This document shows, piece after piece, positions 46,209-55,805 of a stretch of 64,000 nucleotides of DNA (position 1 is the first letter of the stretch; the number at the start of each line of letters is the position of its first letter). Origin of the DNA: Trichosporon coremiiforme (Eukaryota > Basidiomycota > Tremellomycetes > Trichosporonales > Trichosporonaceae). The stretch spans positions 1,364,001-1,428,000 of the forward strand of contig BCJJ01000006.1 in NCBI GenBank assembly GCA_039545355.1, given 5' to 3'. The notes under the pieces are model-generated. The model saw nothing but the letters and a program-made list of their open reading frames with translations, was not told the DNA's origin and searched no databases. The translations under genes were made by a program, and so were the position numbers.

Positions 46209-48935
46209 ATGCCCCGGGAAGGAGCGCCGCAGGAGGTCGGTCCGCTGCTGGCCGCCGAAATCGCCATCGAGTAGTGAGTTGGAACGTGTAACCAGCAGGC
46301 GACCGCTCTGGCAGGCATGTGACACTTGTCCGATCGTCACCGCTCGTCGCCCGATCCATCGCGTAATCCCGAAAGTCGCAGAGTCTTCTCGACACATTGT
46401 GCGATAAGCGCTGTCGTCTGCGTGAGGGCCGATCCAAACTGCTGGACAATTCCAGATACGCCCATTGCGTCGAGTTGCGTCGCTGCCCGATGCCCGCTCA
46501 AGCCCACGTCACTGCCCCGAGCTCCCCACTGCTTGGCACTCTGTGCACTCTGTGTGCCGTGTTACGGCTACGCGGCTCGAACCGAGCTCCGCTTCACTCA
46601 CCCGTTCCGCACGGGAGTGCACATGCCGTGGCCACTGCATTGACAGACAACGGCGCCCGGGCGCCTCGCACCAGGGTGACGCGGGCGACGAGACGGTCAT
46701 CACCATCGGCAGCCGTCCACTGGCATTCATGAGAGGAACGTATACTGACGGAAAGCTCTTCGCTTCGCGCTCCTGGCAATTGTCCCGCCGGCATGTACCT
46801 TGTTCCAACCCCGGAGGCACTGACGAAATGGGCCGGAATGTTTTTCGTGCACCGAGGTGAGTCTACGTTGTGAAATCGTGTGTAACGAGAAGCTGCTCTC
46901 AAGCTCTTCTCGGCTTCGCGATCCGAAACAGACGCGGGGAAGCGCGTAAACTCCTCGCCCCTTCTCTTATTGATCGCCGAGAGCCTGACGGTCGGTATGC
47001 TCGGAAGCGCTCGGACACGGTCGGATGGTATTTGCACGCCACGCGGAGGCTACCACGCAACAGTGTGGAATGGAAGCTGTTCTGAACCTGGCCACGCAGT
47101 AGGCTGGCCGCGACCGAGCACGCTGCGCCGCGCCGCGAGGCCGCGCACGTTGCCTCATTAGCCCACGCCGCATCACTCGTTTCCGAATTGAGTGACATTC
47201 CGCGGCACGCAACCTCGCGCTCGCGTTCACGAATCCATCACGCACTCACTGGACACTGACCAATGTTACTAGGGCCGTACGCCGGATCCGTGCTCCGTTT
47301 CACTCTCACGTTCCCTCTGTCGTTCCCCCGAGCTCGGCCCGCCGTGCACTTCGAGACCGACGTCTTCCACCGTGAGTCCCGATTCCTGGTTCCTTTGTGT
47401 CTTGCGTGAATATCGAGGCGCTTGGGTCAGACCCCCGGTTTATGCATTCCGGGGCGCTGGATAAGGAGGCGCCACGACTGTGTCCCAGTGTCAACATTCT
47501 GACATTGGGCCGGGGCGTGTCTCATCCTTCCAGGCCACGGCTCACGGACACGATAAGCCCCGCACTGTCACAAATGGCCGCCCCGGGGTGGACATGGCTG
47601 GAGAACGTGCCGCATATCTGATATAGGCCGTGCGTTGCACAGTCTCATAGGACTCATGGGTTGTGCGCATTAACTCGCTGGTGCCTACCACCTCCTGCTC
47701 AAGACCGCCACGTTCGATTCGTTATGTCGAGTGCGACGTCGAGCCATCTGGCTGTGTGAAGCGAGTTGGTGGTGGCGCTGCGTGTGGTACGAAAGAAACA
47801 TCCGAATGGCGGTGGTCGGGCCCGCTCACGCCGCCTGACATCGCGCGTAAGAGGGTCATCGATGTCTTTCGGACAACATCATCTTCGCGTTCGCCGCATC
47901 ACGTCGATCGGGTTTTGGAGGCTTGGCGATGAAACGGTGTCAACCGTCGGACGGGGCGGATGGCCGCATTTACCGCATAATCCCACGCCACACCCAACCA
48001 CCACATGCCGTATCAATTCACGACCAATCAGCCATAACTATGGGAACGATCGGAACTGGGACGCCTCGCGTGACAGGGCGATATTCGCAACCGCCGTCAC
48101 CGGAGCACCTTGCTGATCATCTGCTGCGGCACCGACGTCATGTGGCACGGGCCTTCTGGTTGCCCACATTCTTCGTCGTCGTGTCGGTTTTCGTCCTGGT
48201 CTGGCCGCTTTCCTGCGTCGTTTGTGGCGTCCTGCGGCCGATTGTCTGGACCAGACCCAGTTTCCAGTGCCTCGCCTTGATTAATTAATCGAGATCAACT
48301 CCCACTGACACCCCAGCTCTCGTTGATCCTAAGACAAAGGAGTGGATTCCGTGTGGACGATTCACACACTGGCAGCCCAAAGTGGACCATGTGGCGCACC
48401 TCCTGCACGCGCTCAAGGCGAGCTTCAAAACCGCAGCCCTCGACGCGGTCAAGGAGGAGGAGGCGATGAATCGCCAAGTCTGGTCGTGAGTGTTTCCCAT
48501 GGATCCCCATCGTGGGGAGGCCGCCGGCCCGATCACGGAGATTTCGACATTTTCGACATTTCCAGATCCTGGCTCGGCGATGGTCTTTCGCACTTGTCCG
48601 ATGGTGCTTTCGGGCGCCGATACTTCTCTCAAGTTGTCCGAGAAAGACGTTCAACTGACATCCGCAGCATGTACCACCACAGCAAGCAGACCTTCCTGTC
48701 CCTTACCGCGCAGCGTGCCCGGCAAACGTCGACGCGTCAAGCGCTCTTCGACGAATTAGACCCCACAAGACAGCGTCAGGTCTTCACTCCGTCGACGCCC
48801 AACAGCCAGTCGTCTCCCGCTATGTCTCCCATGGCACGAGGAGAGTCGGACAAGCTGATCCGCTTCACTGAGCTCGACGACGCAGAAGTCGGTACGATGT
48901 GGGCCGACCTGCGACGCAGTCTGGGCGAACGCTGA
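46209..48935 (+). CDS. AKTIP/FTS-like E2-type (UBC-fold) protein with expanded introns
   Basis: Exons 46209-46273, 46756-46856, 47273-47371, 48317-48485 and 48668-48935 join in phase to 233 residues; introns are 482, 416, 945 and 182 nt. The product reads LLAAEIAIEYSSLR, NCPAGMYLVPTPEALTKWAG, MFFVHRGPYAGSVLRFTLTF, PAVHFETDVFHPLVDPKT, FTHWQPKVDHVAHLLHALKA and MYHHSKQTFLSLTAQ. This is the order of the E2-like family containing animal AKTIP (FTS), a partner of Hook adaptors in vesicle transport, and uncharacterised fungal members. The E2 landmark HP is present, but the canonical Asn and a Cys at the usual spacing are not; one Cys lies further on (WIPCGRF). It is probably a non-catalytic UEV-like protein. 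No single exon is long, so the gene is easily missed. Confidence 0.85.
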
Positions 48936-49264
48936 GCGGCAGGTGAGCTGGTTGGCAGCTTCACCACCCCCGCTCTGAGCATGAATCTAGTACAGTTTAC
49001 GACCCGCCACGAATCCAGCAACGAATAGATGTCGATAGATATGTTGTACTTGTGCACTTATGAACTTGGTCACTACGCGTGCACTTCTGCTCCTCGTCAT
49101 GAATCACACCCTGCGCGTCGGTGGAGGCCGTGGTGAAGTGGAGGTATATCTGCTCCCGTCGCCATGCGCCGCCACCCATATCCCCACCTCCACACCACAC
49201 CGCAGTGACGTCGGCTGACTTGATGATCTTGGGCACTGACAGATAACAACATACATCACTCGCC

Positions 49265-51146
49265 ATGCCGCCGATGAAGCCCGGGACGGGGCTTCACGGC
49301 CCGCTCCTGCTGGAGGAGCCTCTGATCCGCGTGAGTACTGATGTTCGTCTGAGGTGGAGGTCTTGCCACCGCTGGGAACAACTGCGAGGAAGGCGTTGGT
49401 CGCACGATGTCGACCAGCTATAGTGAAGGGGCGCAGTAGCTAACACGCAGACACCATACGAGCTTTTGCGCCGGTCGCACCGCAGCGCGCAACGCCAGGT
49501 CGAGAAGGACTTCGTGAACGTGCAAGCGCAGCTGTCGCAGCTTCTGAAGGCGCTTACAGGCGACGAGGAGAAGGACAAGGCGCTCGCGCTAGGCAAGCTG
49601 GACACAGCAAGCGAGCGTATCCGCGGTCTGAAGCGGAAACTCGACGATCTTCAGCCTCACCCAGGCCCGGGATCGCAGAGCCACGTCATCCGTGAGCGCA
49701 TCATGTACGTCGAGGACGTGCTGCTGGGCACGCGGCTGAAGAAGCCCGACGAGGGGAGGGGCAAGCCCGCCGACGTGAGCTACCGGGAGCGTTCGGAGAG
49801 CAAGGATGACGGCAAGGAGGACGTCAAGAAGGACGGCAAGGAGGGCAAGGACGGGCTCGCGGCCCCGCAGCCAGAGAAGGCGGAGAAGCGCGTCAGCTTC
49901 CTCGACGCGAACGCCGAGGAGCGCGATGTTCTCGCCGCCGAGCTCGACAAGATTTCAGGCAACACTACGCCAGCGACACCGGCGAAGCCGATGGACAGGT
50001 GAGCTAGGACTCGTCGGGATGAGAGCTGACGGACAGTGACCGCACTCTCGACAGGTACATCATCGACCACCTTCTGCGCACGGGGCGAATGAAGACTGCG
50101 CGCGTCCTGGCCGCGTCCTTGGGGATTGAGGACCTCGTAGACCTCAAGCTCTTCGCGGAACTGTGCCGCATCGAGGCGGCGCTCGTCGAGCGGCACTCGG
50201 TCTTGGAGGCGCTGGCGTGGTGTGGTGAGAACCGCGGCACGCTCAAGAAGATGGACGTGAGTTCTCTCCAACCTACAGAACTACCAGGGGTGAGCTAACG
50301 CCAGTCCAATCTGGAGTTCACGCTCCGTCTGCAGGAGTTCATCGAGCTGTGCCGTCGGCGCGAGACGGATGCGGCCATCGCGTATGCGCGCAAGAATCTC
50401 GCGACATGGGCCAAAACGCACCTCGCTGAGTTCTGCCAGGCCATGACGCTGCTTGCGTTCGGACCGACGACGGGCGTACCTGCGTATCGCGTGAGTCACC
50501 CCTCGCTCCTGCTGGGGGAGTGTAGCAGCGTAGCTGACGACAGAAACTGTTCGACTCCTCACGCTGGCAGACGGTGCGGGCACAATTCCGCCGCACCTTC
50601 CTGTCTGTGTACGCGCTCCCGACACAGAGCCTGCTGGCCCTGTCTCTTTCAGCTGGTCTGTCGAGTCTGAGGCTTCCGGCATGTCAGGCGCAGAACGCCC
50701 CTGCTCCCCAGTCGCCAGTCGGCACCCGCGAGCCGCTACCGCCCGTGCACCCGATCCTGCCGCCGGTGCCGGGCTTCTCGGCGTTCCTGGGCATGGAGGC
50801 TCTGCCAGAGCTGGAGCGCCCGCCCTCTCCCGAGGAGGTCGCGCCGAAGTCGCCGGTAGACGACGCCGACGCGCCCGCCAACGTCGACTGTCCGACGTGC
50901 GCGGAAGACGTGCGCATCCTCGCGCGCGAGGTGCCCATGGCACACCACGTCAACTCGACGCTCGTGTGCCGCATCTCGGGCGACGTCATGGACAGCGACA
51001 ACGAGCCGCTCGCGTTCCCCAACGGGTGCGTGTACTCGTCCAAGGCGCTCGCCGAGATGGCCAAGAACAACTTTGACGTCTGCATCTGCCCGCGCACGCA
51101 CGAGACGTGCGGGTTCTCCAAGCTCCGTAAGGTGTACATCTCCTAG
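49265..51146 (+). CDS. FYV10: GID/CTLH ubiquitin ligase subunit GID9 (FYV10/MAEA)
   Basis: Exons 49265-49330, 49451-49998, 50055-50256, 50305-50490 and 50544-51146 give 534 residues. With Gid2, this subunit forms the catalytic RING pair of the GID E3, which in yeast degrades gluconeogenic enzymes. The N-terminus (TPYELLRRSHRSAQRQVEKD) matches MAEA. A charged Lys/Glu/Asp insert of about 90 residues follows. LisH (YIIDHLLRTGRMKTARVLA), CTLH (LEFTLRLQEFIELCRRRET) and CRA segments come next. The C-terminal degenerate RING has VCRISGDVMDSDNEPLAFPN, GCVYSSKALAEMAKN and CICPRTHETCGF, ending in LRKVYIS. A Pro-rich loop (about 51 residues) interrupts CRA and RING. It converges with the UCH gene, 92 bp apart. 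Confidence 0.94.
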
Positions 51147-51238
51147 TCCCCTCCTGCCCCCCTCATCCAGTCCCCAGTCCCCATAGTTGTGTTTGTACTC
51201 GTTGTCTCATGTCACATTTGTCTACTACAGCAGCCGCT

Positions 51239-52220
51239 CTACTCGCCCTGACCCGCAAGTACGATCATGTTGAAGTTGATGTCTCCATCCGCGCGATCGA
51301 TGTACTTGTCCTTGACGATCTTGGCGACATCGGAGAGGAGGTTATCGCAGTGTCCGCGGTCGAAGGGCCCAGTGCGTCCGCCATCGAGCTCGACCACGCG
51401 GTTGTCGCCCTCCTTGTTCTTAGCCTCGATAAAGGCGATGAAGTGCGTGTCGACGTCGACGTTCTCCGGAACGGCAGACTGGCCGCCCAGCGACGCCGAT
51501 TCGTGCGCCGACTCGAAGAAGGGACTCGTCTCGAGCAGCTTCGCCCGCGCCATGGCTGCATGTCAGCTGGGAAGGAAAAGAAAGCTTACGGTCAAGATCC
51601 TTGCTCTGGACCTTGAACTGGACCAGCTTGCTGCCGGGCTCCAGGCTGCCTTCGGGCAGGTTCAGGAGAGCGTGCAGCAGGCCGATGGAGCCGCACGCGT
51701 TGGAGATCTGGGAGTCAGCTTACGCATTGCTCTGCCAGAGCTTCCATCCGCCTCGATCTGCACTTGTGACGCGGGCGTCGTAGCTCCGCCCCGCGGACCA
51801 GTGCGCAGCCAATACTCACAGTCTGCTTGACCCACCACACGTCGCCGTCAAACTTGTGATCGCCCGACTTCTCCTCCTCCTCGCGCGCCTGGGCGAGTGC
51901 GCCGCGCTGCGGGAACAGCAACAGCACAGCGCGTACCGGCTGCGGGATGAAGGCGAGGAACTCGGGGTCCAGGGAGAACAGGTCCTGGAACGAGAGCGGG
52001 GCGGCGGGGAGGCCGAGCGGTTGCGACCACTGTATATCAGCTGAAGATACTTAACGTACTAGCTGGCTTCGCCATGCAATATCCGGAGATTGGGAAGCGA
52101 CGCGTATGTGCAAGTTAAGACTGTGTACACACCTCGTTGAACACCTGGCGTTAGCTCTTCCTTCGCTCCAACGTAGCTTACCTCGGGACTAGCCTCGAGC
52201 GGAACCCACTTCTGCGGCAT
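51239..52220 (-). CDS. Ubiquitin C-terminal hydrolase (UCH-L3/YUH1 type)
   Basis: Minus-strand exons 52220-52182, 52144-52133, 52029-51820, 51707-51590 and 51555-51239 give 231 residues, the usual UCH-L3 length. It removes small adducts from ubiquitin (and possibly Rub1/Nedd8) C-termini. Start: MPQKWVPLEASPE, then the four residues VFNE from a 12-nt microexon, then WSQPLGLP. Catalytic elements are all present: oxyanion Gln in VWWVKQT, nucleophile Cys in ISNACGSIGLLHAL, His in VDTHFIAFIEAKN and Asp in VVELDGGRTGPFDRGHC. The microexon is needed to reproduce the conserved PEV-N- start. It diverges from DAD2 across about 336 bp. Confidence 0.94.
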
Positions 52221-52556
52221 CTTGATTTAGTTTTGGAGAGGAGAAGCGGGAAAGGATGAGTTATGAAGAGCGGGGAGAGCAGCAATAGATGATGACTGTG
52301 TACCAGGTGGGTGGCGGCAATGACCGGTTGTGACGACACAGCACGTGTTGTTCCTTCCCACGGTAGATCCTCGCCGCCAATCGCGGTTTCATGTCAACAA
52401 ATGCACACGAACGCGTCCAAACGTCACTGCACACCGATCATCGACACCGACGACGCCGGAGAGCTACTCGAACACAAGCCCCAGGAGAGCAACTTCCTCC
52501 CAGTTCGATCCAACACTCCCGCCTGCTTCGCAGCCAAACATCACGAGTGGAGCAAC

Positions 52557-53017
52557 ATGGCGCAGATCCCCGCAAACCTGCCGCCCTCGCTGCAGCTCCT
52601 CCTGCAGAAGCAGCAAGAGCACTCCGGCCTGCAAGCACTGAGGGAAGCGAGCGGCGACCTCGTTAAGCGCGTCGAGCAGCTTGCCGAGAGCACAAACGTT
52701 ATGGCCGATGGCGGCAAAGGTGAGACTTCCTCTTACTTCCCAGCTACGATTGCTCCGGGACGAGCTGACAGCAGCGATCGGAGACGTCATGCAGAACTGG
52801 TCGTACGTATGGACAATCCTGGAGCAGTTGCGTGAGTACATACATAATAGGATGTAATAGAGGTGTGCTGACGCGGTCTACAGAGAACTCGGCCAAGGGT
52901 ACCGAGGAGGAAGGACCGGAACCTGTGCCGCAGCTCGTGCGGTTGGCGTACAAGGAGGTCGAGGGAGGAGACGACGAGCGACCAGCAGAGGAGGGAGCGA
53001 GCCAGCGGCAACGATGA
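52557..53017 (+). CDS. DAD2: DASH complex subunit DAD2
   Basis: Exons 52557-52719, 52775-52831 and 52884-53017 encode 117 residues. DASH forms rings around kinetochore microtubules in fungi and couples chromosomes to the spindle. The helical core carries LQALREASGDLVKRVEQLAE, then NVMADGGKAIGDVMQNWSYV, the Dad2 signature with the conserved MADG and NW. The tail is acidic and Gln/Pro/Glu-rich. The upstream frame is open to 52311, but the ATG at 52557 gives the family-typical short N-terminus and follows a leader-like sequence. Confidence 0.9.
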
Positions 53018-55053
53018 CACGACACCCGACCGACATAAGCTGTAACATGAACCTGTATAATGGATTTCTGCCAACGCGATCACCATCACAAGCATCGTTG
53101 CTCTCGAGGGAAGGTCCTTCGCCCTATGGCGGGTATTACGGTCCGCAGGCTATCAGTGTGCTGACACTCTCCCATTGACGCACAGTCGGTTCGTTGATCG
53201 TGTTTCTGCATCCAAGTTTAGGCGGCGCTTTCACGTCAGGACTGCTTTCGACACGTGCTATCGGGATGGCGCCGGGACGGTTTAGTTCGTTCCCCCGAGA
53301 AGCAACGCTCGGAGGTGAGCCTCGTGTGAATTAGCCCTCAAGCAGCCGAGGCTCCAGACAGGTCGGGGGGGTAGTGGCACAGCGGCAGATACATCACAGA
53401 GGCGAGAAGAGGAAGCAGCCGAGGATCGTCGCCTCACCTCTGAGCTGCGGGGTTAGCTGCCGGAGTATTGTCAGTCACCGATGACTGGCAACGATGAGTT
53501 CATTTCGATCAGTGCTCTGTCCCATGGGACGGCCGGTCATTCGTTTGAGGCTGCGTCCGCATGATCAGCTGCGGGTTAACGTTCGGGACTAAGCATGTCA
53601 CCAGTTCCCGATTGGGTTCCGTACAGTGAATGGCGAATGTCCCACTGCAGAAGTTGAGTTCAGCCTATGGATTGTAAGAAGCAAGCGCAGCCAGTGTGTT
53701 CTGAACCGACCCGGAAGTTTAGAAACATAGTGAACTGCGGCCGTAGTGGCAAGCGCGGTCGACGCGTTCATGTCCGGCACGCCATGGGTAGTTCACTAGG
53801 TAACGGGACGAAGTGGCGCGCCATGATGTCTTCATGCACTAGTGTGAGGGATGGTGTTTTGATCGCGATCGTGACGTCTGTGTTCTTCGGCAGTCAGGAG
53901 CACTTCAGAATGCATGCCACGAGCTTGTGCCCAGGCGGCTGACTCGCTGACTCTGAACTTGGCCAGCTGCGCTGCCTCCCAGCCCAGCTGCCATCCCGTC
54001 GATCCCACCCGACTGCTTCAGAACGCATCACGTGCCAGCTTCCCGACCCAGACCCAGACCCACGCACGCGGCACCACCTTCGAATCCTCCGGATATCGCC
54101 CGGGTCTTGCGACCCTGCGATAACTTGGCGGACGCGGCATGGGCCCAGTGTGAATGGGGTTGAGGCTGGCAGTCTAAATTGCAGCTGGCCCCACAATAAG
54201 GACATCGATGGCCGCCATCATGTCTTGTGTCTTAACAAGTCGGACGAGACAGTCATGAGAGAGTCTCTCAGCGATCAGCGATGCTATGAGGACCCGTAGG
54301 AGGGAAACACAGCGCACGGTCCGGCTCCTCCGACCTGATGCCCCCCTGGCCTTCGTGCCCTGTGCCTCCGCGGTACCCAACCTAAGTCTGAAAGTCTGAA
54401 GAGAACTACGAGGCGCAGGGAACGCCGCGCAGAAGGGAGGATTACGAACCAGGTCCACACACATAGGCAAAGTCCCCGTCACCCTCGGGCGAGGGCAGTC
54501 TTACGACGCCTTGAGTGCCTTTGTGGCCACTGCGGAACAGCGGAAGCAAACACTGTGCTGACTGCGCCGGCGCCCAGCTTGCCCAGCTGACCAGAACGTT
54601 GAGCCAATGCCAAGATCTGCACAGGCATCGGACGCTCGACGAACCCTCTTGTTGCTGCGCACAGGTCGCGTATCGGGCCGTATCCAACCGGCATCCTCGT
54701 ATCATTTCGGCAAGCTCGGCAAGCTCGGCAGCCTCGTTTCGCTATTGCTGATGCGCAGCGTCATGGCTGGCGCCCGGCAGTGCGTATTCAGTGCCAAGCA
54801 TTGCTATGCAGGCCCTTCGTGTTCGTGGTCGAATGACAAGACATGACAGAGGAGGGGGGAGTCGAAAGTAAGCGATAAGATCTTGTATGACGCTAGCCAC
54901 TTGTGTACAGTAGTGGAGGAAGGCACAGGCGGGAGCAATTTTGCCACTGGAAATCGGAAGTTGGCAGAGAGGCAGAACGCGATCGAGACGTCAGTCGTTG
55001 CTGGGTGTATCTGGTTGGTCTAACAAGCACACCACGACAGAGGAGTAGGCTAG
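53018..55053. other. Gene-poor region between DAD2 and FCF1
   Basis: About 2 kb with no supported gene. Frames such as 53894-54205 and 54174-54482 (minus) have no domain. Three close copies of CGGCAAGCT-like sequence occur near 54708-54732. Confidence 0.55.
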
Positions 55054-55754
55054 ATGGTGAGTTGACTCAGATAGCTACTCGATTCTGGTTCATCAGCTGA
55101 CATCTAGGGAAAAGCCAAGCAGACACGAAAGTTTGCGGCGGTGAAGCGCATGATCAAGCCGAGTGATCCGCGACTGTGAGTTGCTCAGAACCTGCTTATC
55201 AACTCGGAGCCCGCTGACGCTCACTCAGGAAGGAGAACATCGAGAAGGCGGCCAAGAAGTTGCTGAAGGAGAAGCAGGCTGAGGAGAAGCGTCGCGAGGC
55301 ACAGTCGCAGGTCTCGTCCTCGCTCTTCCTGTCACACAACACGGACCTGGGGCCGCCGTACCGTGTCCTCGTCGATACCAACTTCATCAACTTCAGCATC
55401 CAGAACAAGATCGAGCTCGTGCAGGGCATGATGGACTGTCTCATGGCCAAGTGCATCCCAACCATCTCGGACTGCGTGCTTGCAGAGCTTGAGAAGCTCG
55501 GACCCAAGTACCGCCTCGCGCTCAAGATTGCGAAGGACCCCCGATTCGAGCGTGTGCACTGTGACCACTCCGGCACGTATGCAGACGACTGCATCGTGCA
55601 GCGTGTCATGGCGCACAAGTGCTACATTGTCGCGACCTGTGATCGCGACCTCCGAAGGCGTATCCGCAAGGTGCCTGGCGTCCCGCTCATGTATGTCGTC
55701 AAGCACAAGTACCAAATCGAGCGCCTGCCTGATGGAGGCGCCAGCTTCAACTAG
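55054..55754 (+). CDS. FCF1: rRNA-processing PIN endonuclease FCF1 (UTP24)
   Basis: Exons 55054-55056, 55108-55175 and 55229-55754 encode 198 residues. FCF1 is a small-subunit processome nuclease that cuts pre-rRNA at sites A1 and A2. The first coding exon is only the ATG, followed at once by GTGAGT; exon 2 then supplies GKAKQTRKFAAVKRMIKPSD, the conserved N-terminus. The PIN domain shows LVDTNFINFSIQNK, SDCVLAELEKLG, GTYADDCIVQRV and VATCDRDLRRRI with all expected acidic residues, ending in YQIERLPDG. It converges with the DNA2 locus, 51 bp apart. Confidence 0.95.
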
Positions 55755-55805
55755 ACAGGGGTGTTACAGTGCATTGTACAATTATCATGTATTACTACAG
55801 GCTTT

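Noticed and set aside
48040..48288. Open frame with a hydrophobic segment (WLPTFFVVVSVFVLVWPL) that could be a membrane protein start
   Set aside because: It lies wholly inside intron 3 of the E2-like gene, whose exon phases fit better from 47371 to 48317; the candidate has no good donor in the required phase.
48566..48667. Alternative exon start at 48566 in the E2-like gene
   Set aside because: It keeps frame but inserts about 34 residues with no family counterpart; the acceptor at 48667 has a CTGAC branch and restores the family pattern at MYHHSKQTF.
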